In this document: in pieces, positions 27,221 through 36,185 of the stretch
Layout of the letters: each line of letters opens with the position of its first letter
Numbering within the stretch: position 1 is the first letter of the stretch
NCBI RefSeq assembly: GCF_001580365.1
Contig: NZ_CP014480.1
Coordinates: 558,001 to 622,000 of the forward strand
Direction: 5' to 3'
DNA: 64,000 bases
From: Kocuria turfanensis
GTDB taxonomy: Bacteria > Actinomycetota > Actinomycetes > Actinomycetales > Micrococcaceae
Notes under the pieces: model-generated
Told to the model about the DNA's origin: nothing
The model's database searches: none
The model's input: the letters and a program-made list of their open reading frames with translations, nothing else
Program-made: the position numbers and the translations under genes

Positions 27221-28702
27221 TCAGGGCAGCGGCCAGGTGTGCACGGGGTCGTTGTCGGCCATGTGCCGGGCGTAGCGGGCGAGCATGGCGCGCAGCGCGG
27301 TGGGCCGGTCGGCGCCCTGCGCCTCGAGGCGCTGGACCGCCTGCGTCTGCCAGGTCGCCCCGTTGACCCCGGCCACGCACCGGGCCTCGACGATGCCGAG
27401 GTAGCGCTCCCGGACCTCCGGGGCCACGCCCCACTCCTCCAGGCCCTGGTGCGCCAGGGGCAGCAGGTGGCGCAGCACGAGCTCGTCGACGCACAGCTCG
27501 CCGAAGCCGGGCCAGTACAGGCGGGCGTCGATCCCGTCCCGCGCCGCCCGGGCGAAGTTCTCCGCGCAGGCGGCGAAGCTCATCCGCGTCCACACCGGGC
27601 GCTCCTGCCGGGCCAGGACGCGCACCGCGCCGTAGTAGAACGCGGCGTTGGCCAGCACGTCGACGATCGTCGGTCCCGCCGGTAGCACCCGGTTCTCCAC
27701 CCGCAGGTGCGGCACGCCGCCGACGACGTCGTAGATCGGGCGGTTCCACCGGTAGATCGTCCCGTTGTGCAGCCGCAGCTCGGCCAGGCGCGGGGCCCGT
27801 CCCGCCGCCAGCTCGGCGGCCGGGTCCTCGTCGGAGCAGTCGGCCAGCAGCGCCGGGAAGTAGCGGACGTTCTCCTCGAACAGGTCGAAGATCGAGGTGA
27901 TCCAGCGCTCGCCGAAGAACACCCGCGGCCGCACCCCCTGGTTCTTCAGCTCGATCGGCCGGGTGTCGGTGGCCTGCTGGAACAGCGCGATCCGGGTCTC
28001 CGCGTGCAGGCGCCGGCCGAAGAAGTAGGGGCTGTTCGCGGCGAGCGCGACCTGCACGGCGGACAGCGCCTGGGCGGCGTTCCAGTGGGCGGCGAAGCCC
28101 GTGGGGGCGACCTGCAGGTGCAGCTGGACGCTGGTGCACGCCGACTCGGGGGCGATCGAGTCGCAGTAGGCGTCGACCCGCTCCCCGTCCGGTCCCTGGA
28201 GGTCCAGGCGGATGTCCTCGCCGCGGGCCACGAAGATCGAGTCGTTGAGCGCGCTGTAGCGGTTGTTGGCGCTGATCCACTCCCGCTGGTAGTGCTCGGG
28301 CCGGATCGTCGGGAGGATTCCGATGGCCATGATCCGCGAGCCGGTCTCCCGGGCGCGGGCGTCGGCGGCGTTGAGCGAGGCGCGCAGCTCCTCCTCGAGC
28401 TCGAGCGCGGCCCGTCCGGGCAGCGGGCGCGGGGGGACGTTGAGCTCGATGTTGTAGCGGGCGAGCTCGGTCTGGTAGCCGGGGTCGGCGATGGCGGCGA
28501 GGACCTCGGCGTTGTGGAAGGACGGCTCGAAGTGCTCGTCGACGAGGTTCAGCTCGATCTCCAGGCCCGTCATGGGCCGGTCGAACTCGAAGGAGCTGCG
28601 GTGCAGCATGAGCTCGAACACGTCGAGGTCCTGCCGCACCTTCTCCCGGTAGCGCTGGCGCTCCTCGCGCGTGTAGCTGCGGGACCGGACCTCTTCTCCC
28701 AC
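27221..28702 (-). CDS. GCS2-family glutamate--cysteine ligase-like protein
   Basis: The 493 residues start at GTG 28702 with GGAGG upstream. The GCS2 domain is recognisable from GLEIELNLVD, RYNIELNVPPRPL, NDSIFVARGEDIRLDLQGPDG, SVQLHLQVAP, and the Arg/Asn-rich active-site strands GVRPRVFFGERW and HLRVENRVLPAGPT. Such enzymes ligate glutamate to cysteine or a related amine. Actinobacteria generally use mycothiol, so glutathione synthesis is doubtful; EgtA (ergothioneine) belongs to this family, but no egtB-D genes are nearby. The true substrate is open. Confidence 0.85.
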   Translation of the reverse strand: MGEEVRSRSYTREERQRYREKVRQDLDVFELMLHRSSFEFDRPMTGLEIELNLVDEHFEPSFHNAEVLAAIADPGYQTELARYNIELNVPPRPLPGRAALELEEELRASLNAADARARETGSRIMAIGILPTIRPEHYQREWISANNRYSALNDSIFVARGEDIRLDLQGPDGERVDAYCDSIAPESACTSVQLHLQVAPTGFAAHWNAAQALSAVQVALAANSPYFFGRRLHAETRIALFQQATDTRPIELKNQGVRPRVFFGERWITSIFDLFEENVRYFPALLADCSDEDPAAELAAGRAPRLAELRLHNGTIYRWNRPIYDVVGGVPHLRVENRVLPAGPTIVDVLANAAFYYGAVRVLARQERPVWTRMSFAACAENFARAARDGIDARLYWPGFGELCVDELVLRHLLPLAHQGLEEWGVAPEVRERYLGIVEARCVAGVNGATWQTQAVQRLEAQGADRPTALRAMLARYARHMADNDPVHTWPLP

Positions 28703-28804
28703 GGTGACCTCCCCGGACGACGGCGGCGGCGCTGCCGCTCGGTCCCACCCCACCACACCGGCGGGCGCAGGCCAAGACCTCCGGGACCGTGACGGGCCGG
28801 GCCC

Positions 28805-28810
28805 TAGGAT
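28805..28810 (+). promoter_or_regulatory. -10 box (TAGGAT) placed for a leaderless acyl-CoA ligase mRNA
   Basis: TAGGAT ends 6 bases before ATG 28817. The intervening GAGGGG could be read as a ribosome binding site but would lie too close to the start and would hardly be transcribed. Confidence 0.5.
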
Positions 28811-28816
28811 GAGGGG

Positions 28817-30214
28817 ATGCCGTTCCTGGACCGTGTCTCGCACTGGGCCGGGCAGCGCCCGGACGAGCCCGCCGTGGTGTGCGGCCCCGAGCAGCTGAGC
28901 TGGGCGCGGCTGCGCGCCCGGGCCGCGGCGCTGGCCGCCTCGGGCGAACCCACGGGCCTCCTGCGGCAGGGCAACGGCGTGGACTTCGCCGTCCGGTGGG
29001 CGGCCGGGGTGGCCGAGGAGCGGGTGTGCGCCGTGCTGGACCCCCTCGAGCCGCAGCAGCGCGCCGAGGAGGTGCGTCGGCGCCTGGCGGCCCGGCTGCC
29101 CGCGGCCCCCGCCCCGGCGCGGCTGCGCGACGGGGACCCGGGCTCCGCCTTTCTGATCGGCCTGACCTCGGGCACCACCGCCGTGCCCAAGGCCTTCAGC
29201 CGCAGCCGCCGCTCCTGGCAGCGCTCCTTCGAGGTCTCCACCGGATGCTTCGGCCTGCGTCCCGGGGACCGCGTGCTGGCCCCGGGGCCGCTGTCGGCGA
29301 GCCTGAACCTCTACACGCTCTCCGAGTGCCTCTGGGCCGGGGCCGCCTTCCACACCCTGCCGCGCCTGGACGTCGCCGCCGCCCACGCGGAGATCACCGG
29401 CCGGGGCGTCACCCGCCTGGTCGGCGTGCCCGCCGTGCTGCGGGTCCTCGCGGAGCGCGGCGTCACCGCCGGCGCCGACGCCGGCGGGCTCAGCGCGGTC
29501 CTCAGCGCCGGGCAGGCCCTGGACGCGCGCACGCTGGAGGCGGTGCGCCGCTGGGCCCCCGGGGCGACCGTCTGGGAGTACTACGGCGCCGCCGAGCTCG
29601 GCTTCGTGGCCGCCCGCCGGCGCCGCCCCGGGGAGCCCGCCGCGCCGGCCGGCACCGGGGTGGGCGCGGCCTTTCCCGGGGTGGCGCTGGCCGTCCTCGA
29701 CGACGCCGGCCACCCCGTGCCGGAGGGGGTGCCCGGCACCGTGTGCGTGCGCTCCGAGCTGGTCTGCGACGGCTACCTGTGGGGCGACGACGGCCGGGCC
29801 CTCGGCGAGCTCGGCGGCATGGCCACGGTGCGGGACCAGGGCGCCCTGCGCGGCGGGCAGCTGCACGTGCTGGGGCGGCTCTCGGACATGGTCGTCACCG
29901 GCGGGCACAACGTCTACCCGCAGGAGGTCGAGGCCGTCCTGGCCGCGGTGCCCGGAGTGGCCGACGCGGTGGTGACCGGGGTGCCGGACGCCTCCCACGG
30001 GCAGCGGGTGCTGGCCGGCATCGTCCCCGGCCCCGGCGGGGTGCGCCCGGCCCGGCTGCGGGAGGCCGCGGCGGCGCGGCTGGGCCCGCCCCAGCGCCCC
30101 CGGCAATACGTCGAGCTCGGCGAGCTGCCCCTCACCGGCCACGGCAAGCTCAGCCGCCGGCTGCTGCGGGACTGGGTCCTGGACGGAGACCGCCGTGTCC
30201 GGCCGCTGGGCTGA
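28817..30214 (+). CDS. AMP-binding acyl-CoA ligase, VraA-like
   Basis: This 465-residue ANL-superfamily enzyme is short for a fatty acyl-CoA synthetase (often 500-560). It has the P-loop LTSGTTAVPKAF, with Ala replacing the usual second Gly, the A5 motif YYGAAELGF, the A7-A8 region LGRLSDMVVTGGHNVYPQEVE and the catalytic Lys in PLTGHGKLSRR. It would activate a carboxylic acid as acyl-AMP and then acyl-CoA. It overlaps the thiolase gene by 20 bases, the same pairing as vraA-vraB of Staphylococcus. The substrate is unknown. Confidence 0.88.
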   Translation: MPFLDRVSHWAGQRPDEPAVVCGPEQLSWARLRARAAALAASGEPTGLLRQGNGVDFAVRWAAGVAEERVCAVLDPLEPQQRAEEVRRRLAARLPAAPAPARLRDGDPGSAFLIGLTSGTTAVPKAFSRSRRSWQRSFEVSTGCFGLRPGDRVLAPGPLSASLNLYTLSECLWAGAAFHTLPRLDVAAAHAEITGRGVTRLVGVPAVLRVLAERGVTAGADAGGLSAVLSAGQALDARTLEAVRRWAPGATVWEYYGAAELGFVAARRRRPGEPAAPAGTGVGAAFPGVALAVLDDAGHPVPEGVPGTVCVRSELVCDGYLWGDDGRALGELGGMATVRDQGALRGGQLHVLGRLSDMVVTGGHNVYPQEVEAVLAAVPGVADAVVTGVPDASHGQRVLAGIVPGPGGVRPARLREAAAARLGPPQRPRQYVELGELPLTGHGKLSRRLLRDWVLDGDRRVRPLG

Positions 30215-31379
30215 GCCCGCCGTCGGGGCGGCCGCTCCCCTGCTGCTGCTGGGTCGGCGCACGCCCCTGGCCCGCGCCGGGACCCTGCTCGCCGACGTGC
30301 CCGTGCACCGGCTCCTGGCCCCGGTGCTGCGCCGCCTCGTGGAGGACTCCGGTGCGGACCCCGGGCAGATCTGCGACGTGGTGGTCGGCAACGCCGTGGG
30401 CGCCGGCGGCAACCTCGCCCGGCTTGCCGCCCTCGAGGCCGGTCTGCCGCTGTCCGTGCCGGGGCTGACCGTGGACCGGCAGTGCGGCTCGGGCCTGGAC
30501 GCCGTGGTGCTGGCCTGCCGGCTCGCGCGGGCGGGCGCCGGAGCAGCCTTCCTGGCCGGCGGTGCGGAGAGCATCAGCACCGCGCCGCTGCGCGGACACC
30601 GGCGGGCGGACGGCGGCGTGGAGTTCTTCCGCCGGGCCCGCTTCGCCCCCGAGCACCTGGGCGACCCTGACATGGGACCGGCCGCGGAGACGGTCGCCGG
30701 GGAGCACGGGATCGGCCGGGACCGGCAGGACGCCTACGCCCTGCGCAGCCACCGGCGGGCGCTGGCCGCCGCGGGCGAGGGTAGGTTCGACGACGAGCTG
30801 GTCGCGGTGGCCGGTCCGCACGGGACCGTGGGCGCCGACAACGGCCCGCGGCCGCGGCTGGACGCGGCCCTGCTGGCCCGCTTCCCCGCCGCCTTCGCCC
30901 GCGGCGGGACCGTGACGGCCGGCAACTCCTGCGCCGACGCGGACGGGGCGGCCGCCGTCCTGGTCGCCCTCCCGGCCGCGGCACGGGAGCTGGGCCTGCG
31001 CACCGGGCTCGCCTTCCGCGGCGCGGCGACCGTGGGCGTGGACCCGGCCCGGCTGGGGCTGGGCGCGGCCGTGGCCGCCCAGGAGCTGCTGCGCGCCCAG
31101 GGCGTGGCCGCCGACCGGCTGGCCGCGGTGGAGTTCAACGAGGCCTTCGCCGGACAGGTGCTGGCCTGCACCGACCTGCTCGGGGTGGACGAGGAGGTGC
31201 TCAACGCCGACGGCGGCGCCCTGGCCCTCGGGCACGCCTACGGGGCCTCCGGAGCGGTGTCCGTGGTCCGCCTGCTCGCGCGGGCCCGGGACCTGCCGGA
31301 GGGCAGCCTGCTGCTGGCGATGATCAGCTCCGCCGGCGGCATCGGCACCGCCGCACTGTTCGAGAAGCGCGCGCTGTGA
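30195..31379 (+). CDS. Thiolase family protein lacking the second catalytic Cys, VraB-like
   Basis: The 394-residue thiolase starts at GTG 30195. The nucleophile Cys97 is in VDRQCGSGLDA; NEAFAGQVLA and GGALALGHAYGASGA hold the active-site Asn/Glu and His (GHP is GHA here). In the final loop, where thiolases have CxG (as in ATLCIGGG), the sequence is AMISSAGG, with Ser378 in place of the proton-shuttling Cys. It may therefore be slow, specialised or degradative only. It is translated with the acyl-CoA ligase. Confidence 0.87.
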   Translation: MSGRWAEPAVGAAAPLLLLGRRTPLARAGTLLADVPVHRLLAPVLRRLVEDSGADPGQICDVVVGNAVGAGGNLARLAALEAGLPLSVPGLTVDRQCGSGLDAVVLACRLARAGAGAAFLAGGAESISTAPLRGHRRADGGVEFFRRARFAPEHLGDPDMGPAAETVAGEHGIGRDRQDAYALRSHRRALAAAGEGRFDDELVAVAGPHGTVGADNGPRPRLDAALLARFPAAFARGGTVTAGNSCADADGAAAVLVALPAAARELGLRTGLAFRGAATVGVDPARLGLGAAVAAQELLRAQGVAADRLAAVEFNEAFAGQVLACTDLLGVDEEVLNADGGALALGHAYGASGAVSVVRLLARARDLPEGSLLLAMISSAGGIGTAALFEKRAL

Positions 31380-31434
31380 CCGGACCCGGCCGGACCCGCG
31401 CCGGAACGACGCGCGCCGGAGCGGACCGGCACCG

Positions 31435-31520
31435 GAACAGGTCCGAGCGAGAACAGGTCAGCGCGAAGCAGGCCGGCGCCGGAGCAGGACAGCGCTAGAG
31501 CAGGACAGCGCTAGAGCAGG
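31435..31520. repeat. 16-bp degenerate tandem repeat running into the priA stop codon
   Basis: Units of 15-16 bp start at 31435, 31451, 31467, 31482, 31498 and 31514. The copies at 31482-31497 and 31498-31513 are identical (GAGCAGGACAGCGCTA) and neighbours match 11-14 of 16. The fifth copy supplies the priA stop codon (31511-31513, read on the minus strand) and the sixth overlaps its last codons. The rest of the 131-bp thiolase-priA gap (31380-31434) holds looser CCGGAACAG- and CGGACC-type repeats and no gene. Confidence 0.85.
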
Positions 31521-33625
31521 TCGGTGACGTCGCAGCGCACGTGCACCGGCGGGTGCTTGCGCAGCGCGGAGGCCTGGGCCCGGGTCGCCCGCAGCCGCCG
31601 GGTCACCTCCCCGGCCACGCCGTAGCCGAAGAACAGCAGCGCCCGGTGCGGGGCCGGCTCCCCGTCCGGGCCCGCCACGTGGTCCTCCAGCGGGGTGGGC
31701 CCGATCACCCGCACCGCGGCCGGCAGCTCGAGGTCGGCCAGGAACGCCGCGACCGCCGCCGCCGGCCCGGTCAGCGCCGCCGAGCGCACCGCCGGGGGCA
31801 GCCCCAGGGACTGGCGCTCCACCAGCTCGCGTTCGGCGTGGCCGGCCGGGTCCCAGCGCACGAACGCCCCCACGGCGCTCTCGTGCTCGGCGGTGACCAC
31901 CACGACCCCGCCGTCCCGGGCCCGGCGCACCAGCGCCGCGGCGTTGAACCACCGGCGCAGCGTCTGCTCGGCCGCGCGCAGGGCCGGGCGCATGAGCATC
32001 TGGTTGCCGTCCAGCAGCAGCGCCGCCGCGTAGCCGCCCTCCGCCACCGGCTCGGCCCCCGGGGTGGCCACCACCAGGGCCGGGCTGCCGGGCACCTCCG
32101 CGCGCACCGCCTCCCCGGAGGAGGCGACGACGGGCACCTGGGGGAAGGCCCGCCCCAGCTCCTCGGCCGTGCGCAGCGCCCCGACGGTGACCAGGCGCAT
32201 CCGCCGGGACCCGCACGCGGCGCAGGCCCAGGAGTGCGCCGAGCGCCCGCACCACCCGCAGCGGGGCACCCCGCGCCGGGACACCACCCCGAGCGGGCCG
32301 TCGCAGGCGGTGCAGCGGGCCGGCTCCCGGCAGCGCTCGCAGGCCAGGTGCGGGGCGTAGCCGGCGCGGGCCACCTGCACCAGGACCGGGCCCCGCTCCA
32401 GGCCCTCCCGGGCCGCCCGGTAGGCCGTCTCGGGCAGCCGGGCGCGGGAGGCCAGCGGGTCCCGGGCGGCGTGGAAGGAGTCGGCGGTCGAGACGATCCG
32501 CGGCATGTGCACCCGCAGCACCTCCCGTGCCGGGGCCAGCCGCCGGGCCCAGCCGGAGGCCACGAGCCGCTGGGCCTCGGGGCTGACGGCGTGCCCGGCG
32601 AACAGGGCCGCGCAGCCGCTGCGCCCGGCCCGCAGCAGCAGCACGTCGCGCACGTGCTGGTAGGGGGCGCGCTGCTCCACGAGGTTCTCGTCGCCGTCGT
32701 CGAAGCAGGCCACGAGCCCGAGGTCGTCCACGGGCGCGTAGGCGGCCGACCGGGTGCCCAGGACCACCCGGACCTGGCCCGTGGCGGCGGCGAGGAACGC
32801 CCGGTAGCGCGGGGTGGGCCCGTCCTCGGCGTGCAGGCGCACCAGGTGCTCGGCCCCGATCTCGTCCACCACCGAGCGCTCCAGCCGGGCCAGCGCCTTC
32901 TGGTCGGCCACGACCGCGACCGCCCCGCGGCCGGCCCGCCAGGCGGCGCCGATGGCGGCCGCCAGCACGTCCGTCCAGTCGTGGGCGGGATGGGCGGGCA
33001 GCACCTCCACGACGGCGCGCGGGGCGCCCCCGGCGCCGAGCTCGGCCAGGAACTCCGGCCCGCCCGCGTAGTCGGCCAGGGCGGCGTCGTGCGAGGGCCC
33101 GGGCGCGTGCGGGGACAGACCGGTCGAGTGCCCCGGCGCCTCCGCCAGGCGCTGCTCGACCTCCTTCTCCACCCGGGCGACCCGCGGCGGGACCGCCAGC
33201 CGCACGACGTCGGCGGTGGTGCCGGCCGCGCGCGCGGCGATGTCCTCGGCGAGCAGGGCGATCTCGGGGGTCAGCACGGGCAGCGGGGACAGCACCCGGC
33301 GCAGGGGCTGGATCCGGGCCATCACCTCCGAGTCGGCGGCCCGCTCGAGCACGTAGCCGGTCAGCTCCTGGCCCGCGAAGCCGACCTTCACCCGGGCTCC
33401 GGGCACCGCCGTGGCCGCCAGTTCGGCGGGCACGGCGTAGTCGAAGGGCCGGTCCAGGTGGGGGACGTGGGTGTCCAGCAGCACCCGGGCCACGGGGTCG
33501 GGGTCGGCCAGCAGCGCCGCGCCCACGCCCTTGGTGTCCGGCCGCGGCGGGCGCGGCGGGAAGCCCGAGAGGAGCGACAGCTGCCGCGGGGCCTCCGCGG
33601 CGGCCTCGGCGTCCTCCCGGGTCAT
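31511..33625 (-). CDS. priA: Primosomal protein N' (PriA), helicase-defective actinobacterial type
   Basis: PriA restarts stalled replication forks. The 704 residues have the N-terminal 3'-end binding domain (DTHVPHLDRPFDYAVP), a zinc-binding block of paired cysteines (CERC, CTAC, CGWC, CAAC) and the C-terminal domain. The helicase core is degenerate: where Walker A (GxxGxGKT) is expected the text is AWRAGRGAVAVVADQKA, and the DEEH motif is DDGDENL. This loss of ATPase motifs is known for actinobacterial PriA. ATG 33625 is 2 bases from the metK stop. Confidence 0.93.
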   Translation of the reverse strand: MTREDAEAAAEAPRQLSLLSGFPPRPPRPDTKGVGAALLADPDPVARVLLDTHVPHLDRPFDYAVPAELAATAVPGARVKVGFAGQELTGYVLERAADSEVMARIQPLRRVLSPLPVLTPEIALLAEDIAARAAGTTADVVRLAVPPRVARVEKEVEQRLAEAPGHSTGLSPHAPGPSHDAALADYAGGPEFLAELGAGGAPRAVVEVLPAHPAHDWTDVLAAAIGAAWRAGRGAVAVVADQKALARLERSVVDEIGAEHLVRLHAEDGPTPRYRAFLAAATGQVRVVLGTRSAAYAPVDDLGLVACFDDGDENLVEQRAPYQHVRDVLLLRAGRSGCAALFAGHAVSPEAQRLVASGWARRLAPAREVLRVHMPRIVSTADSFHAARDPLASRARLPETAYRAAREGLERGPVLVQVARAGYAPHLACERCREPARCTACDGPLGVVSRRGVPRCGWCGRSAHSWACAACGSRRMRLVTVGALRTAEELGRAFPQVPVVASSGEAVRAEVPGSPALVVATPGAEPVAEGGYAAALLLDGNQMLMRPALRAAEQTLRRWFNAAALVRRARDGGVVVVTAEHESAVGAFVRWDPAGHAERELVERQSLGLPPAVRSAALTGPAAAVAAFLADLELPAAVRVIGPTPLEDHVAGPDGEPAPHRALLFFGYGVAGEVTRRLRATRAQASALRKHPPVHVRCDVTDLL

Positions 33626-33627
33626 GC

Positions 33628-34833
33628 TCAGAGCCCGGCGGCCGACCGCAGGTCCGCGACGCGGTCGGTGCGCTCCCAGGTGAACTCGGGCTCGGTCCGG
33701 CCGAAGTGCCCGTGCGCGGCGGTGCGCGCGTAGATCGGGCGCTTGAGGTCGAGGTCCTCGATGATCGCCAGCGGGCGCAGGTCGAAGACCTCGTCCACGG
33801 CCCGCTCGATCCGCAGCGGGTCCACGTGCGCGGTGCCGAAGGTCTCCACGTAGAGCCCCACCGGGGCGGCGCGCCCGATCGCGTAGGCGACCTGCACCTC
33901 CACGCGGTCGGCGAGACCGGCGGCCACGACGTTCTTGGCGACCCAGCGCATCGCGTAGGCCGCGGAGCGGTCGACCTTCGAGGGGTCCTTGCCGGAGAAG
34001 GCCCCGCCGCCGTGGCGGGCCATGCCCCCGTAGGTGTCCACGATGATCTTGCGCCCGGTCAGCCCGGCGTCGCCCACCGGACCGCCGCGCACGAAGTTGC
34101 CGGCCGGGTTGATGATCAGCTTGGTGGCGGACAGGTCCAGGCCGGTCTCCTCGAGCACGGGCCCGATGACGCACTGGCGCAGGTCCGAGGCCAGCTGGTC
34201 GAGGTCGTAGCCCTCCACGTGCTGGGCGGAGACCACCACGGTGTCCACGGCGACCGGGCGGTGGCCGTCGTAGCCGAGGGTGACCTGGGTCTTGCCGTCG
34301 GGGCGCAGGCCCGGCAGCACCGCGGTCTTGCGGACCCGGGTGAGCTGCTCGGAGAGGCGGTGGGCGATGAAGATCGGCGCCGGCATCAGCACCTCGGTCT
34401 CGTCGGAGGCGTAGCCGAACATGATGCCCTGGTCCCCGGCGCCCTGGGCGTCCCGGGCGTCGCGGGCGGTGCCCTCACGGACCTCGAGGGACTGGAAGAC
34501 GCCCTCGTAGATCTCCGGGGACTGCTCGCCCACGCTGATGGACACCCCGCAGAACTCCCCGTCGAAGCCGTGCACCGAGGAGTTGTAGCCGATGTCCAGC
34601 AGCGTCTTGCGCACCACGTTGGGGATCTCGACGTAGCCCCGGGTCTTCACCTCCCCGGCCACGTGGACCAGCCCGGTGGTCACCATCGTCTCGACCGCCA
34701 CGGAGGACTCGGGGTCCTGGCGCAGCAGGTCGTCGAGGATCGAGTCGCTGATCTGGTCGCAGATCTTGTCGGGGTGGCCCTCCGTGACGGACTCGGAGGT
34801 GAACAGTCTCAGGTGCTGGGTCGTCTCGCTCAC
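33628..34833 (-). CDS. metK: S-adenosylmethionine synthetase
   Basis: This enzyme makes S-adenosylmethionine from methionine and ATP. The 401 residues contain [32 protein letters not shown] and [20 protein letters not shown], the three MetK signatures. I chose GTG 34833, which starts [14 protein letters not shown]; an in-frame GTG at 34845 lies within the -10 box. No Shine-Dalgarno is visible, which fits leaderless translation. It is upstream of priA with a 2-base gap. No SAM riboswitch is recognisable. Confidence 0.97.
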   Translation of the reverse strand: MSETTQHLRLFTSESVTEGHPDKICDQISDSILDDLLRQDPESSVAVETMVTTGLVHVAGEVKTRGYVEIPNVVRKTLLDIGYNSSVHGFDGEFCGVSISVGEQSPEIYEGVFQSLEVREGTARDARDAQGAGDQGIMFGYASDETEVLMPAPIFIAHRLSEQLTRVRKTAVLPGLRPDGKTQVTLGYDGHRPVAVDTVVVSAQHVEGYDLDQLASDLRQCVIGPVLEETGLDLSATKLIINPAGNFVRGGPVGDAGLTGRKIIVDTYGGMARHGGGAFSGKDPSKVDRSAAYAMRWVAKNVVAAGLADRVEVQVAYAIGRAAPVGLYVETFGTAHVDPLRIERAVDEVFDLRPLAIIEDLDLKRPIYARTAAHGHFGRTEPEFTWERTDRVADLRSAAGL

Positions 34834-34841
34834 GGGAGACC

Positions 34842-34847
34842 ACACTA
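34842..34847 (-). promoter_or_regulatory. -10 box (TAGTGT) placed for a leaderless metK mRNA
   Basis: On the minus strand TAGTGT is separated by 8 bases from GTG 34833, so transcription would start at or a base or two before the codon. Confidence 0.45.
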
Positions 34848-34882
34848 CCGTCCGCCCCGGACGGCACAGCGCGCCCGCCCGG

Positions 34883-34910
34883 GCCCGGCCGCACCGGGGC
34901 GCGGCCGGGC
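34883..34910 (-). terminator. Terminator after coaBC
   Basis: GCCCGGCCGC, 8-base loop, GCGGCCGGGC, a 10-bp stem 15 bases after the coaBC stop on the minus strand, before the metK promoter. Confidence 0.6.
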
Positions 34911-34924
34911 GGGCCGGGGGCGGT

Positions 34925-36151
34925 TCAGCCGCGGACGCCGGCCAGCTCCTGCGCGATCCGCTGCACGAGACCGCGGGCGACCTCCTCCTTGGGCCCCTCG
35001 AGCACCTGCTCCGGGCCCCCGGCGGCGCTGAGCACAGTGAGGGAGGTGGTGTCCTGGCCGAAGACCAGGTTCTCGCCCACGTGGTTGACGGCCAGCAGGT
35101 CGCAGCCCTTGCGTGCGAGCTTCCGCCGCCCGAACGTCAGCGGGTCGGCCTCGGCGTCGCCGGTCTCGGCGGCGAAGCCCACGAGCAGCTGGCGGCGCCG
35201 GGCGGTGTTGCGCAGGTCCACGAGCTCGCGCAGGACGTCGGGGTTGCGCACCAGCTGGAGCACCGGGTCGGTGCCGTCCTCGGCCTTCTTCAGCTTCGCG
35301 TCGGCCACCCGGGCCGGGCGGTAGTCGGCCACCGCGGCGGCCATCACGACCACGTCGGCCCGCGCGGCCGCCCGCACGCACGCCCGGCGCAGCTGCTCGG
35401 CGGTGCCGGCGTGGACGACCTCCACCCCGGCCGGGACCGGGGTCTCGAGGTGGGCGGCCACCAGGGTGACCTCCGCCCCGGCGTCGCGGGCGGCGGCGGC
35501 GATCGCCACGCCCTGCTTGCCGGAGGAGCGGTTGCCGAGGAAGCGGACCGGGTCCAGCGGCTCCCGGGTGCCGCCGGCGCTGACCAGCACCCGGGCGCCC
35601 GCCAGGGGCCCCTCGGGCGTCTGCCCGCGCCGGGCCAGGCGCAGCGCGGCGGCGTGGATGTCCTCCGGCTCGGGCAGCCGGCCGGGCCCGGAGTCGCGGC
35701 CGGTCAGCCGGCCCACGGCGGGCTCCAGGACGGTGTGCCCGTGCCCGCGCAGGGCGGCCACGTTGGCCTGGACGGCCGGGTGCAGCCACATCTCGGTGTG
35801 CATGGCCGGGGCGAAGAGCACCGGGGCGCGGGTGGCCAGCAGCGTGGTGGTCAGCAGGTCGTCGGCCAGACCGTGCGCCGCGCGCGCGAGCAGGTCGGCG
35901 GTCGCGGGGGCGACGACGACGAGGTCGGCGCTCTGCCCCTGGTGGACGTGGTTGACCTCGTCCACCCGCTCGAACACCCCCGTGCTGACGCGCTGGCCGG
36001 ACAGGGCCTCCCAGGTGGGGGCGCCCACGAAGCGCAGGGCGGACTCGGTGGGCACGGGCACGACCGTGTGGCCGCCCTCGGTGAACAGCCGCAGCAGCAG
36101 CGCGGCCTTGTAGGCGGCGATGCCCCCGCCGATGCCGAGGACGACCTTCAC
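34925..36151 (-). CDS. coaBC: Bifunctional phosphopantothenoylcysteine decarboxylase / phosphopantothenate--cysteine ligase
   Basis: This enzyme performs two steps of coenzyme A synthesis. The 408 residues begin at GTG 36151 ([16 protein letters not shown]). The N-terminal flavoprotein CoaC half (about 1-190) has the [20 protein letters not shown] and PAMHTEMW motifs. The CoaB half starts near [20 protein letters not shown], which binds the cytidine nucleotide, and has AAVADYRP and [12 protein letters not shown]. It follows rpoZ by 34 bases in the gmk-rpoZ-coaBC string. Confidence 0.96.
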   Translation of the reverse strand: MKVVLGIGGGIAAYKAALLLRLFTEGGHTVVPVPTESALRFVGAPTWEALSGQRVSTGVFERVDEVNHVHQGQSADLVVVAPATADLLARAAHGLADDLLTTTLLATRAPVLFAPAMHTEMWLHPAVQANVAALRGHGHTVLEPAVGRLTGRDSGPGRLPEPEDIHAAALRLARRGQTPEGPLAGARVLVSAGGTREPLDPVRFLGNRSSGKQGVAIAAAARDAGAEVTLVAAHLETPVPAGVEVVHAGTAEQLRRACVRAAARADVVVMAAAVADYRPARVADAKLKKAEDGTDPVLQLVRNPDVLRELVDLRNTARRRQLLVGFAAETGDAEADPLTFGRRKLARKGCDLLAVNHVGENLVFGQDTTSLTVLSAAGGPEQVLEGPKEEVARGLVQRIAQELAGVRG

Positions 36152-36185
36152 GCCGTGCCGCCCCGCCGGACGGGCCGGGGGCGGC

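Noticed and set aside
24992..31379. Genomic island in the accessory stretch
   Set aside because: No integrase, transposase, tRNA target or direct repeats flank it, and base composition looks like the rest of the window.
31458..32255. Long open frame antisense or out of frame at the priA 3' end
   Set aside because: Its product is Arg/Gly/Ala low-complexity, with no family resemblance, and the real priA frame with conserved cysteines overlaps it. This is a GC-driven shadow frame.
34834..34924. Possible SAM riboswitch before metK
   Set aside because: The gap is short, filled by the coaBC terminator, and the -10 box lies directly before the start codon, leaving no leader.
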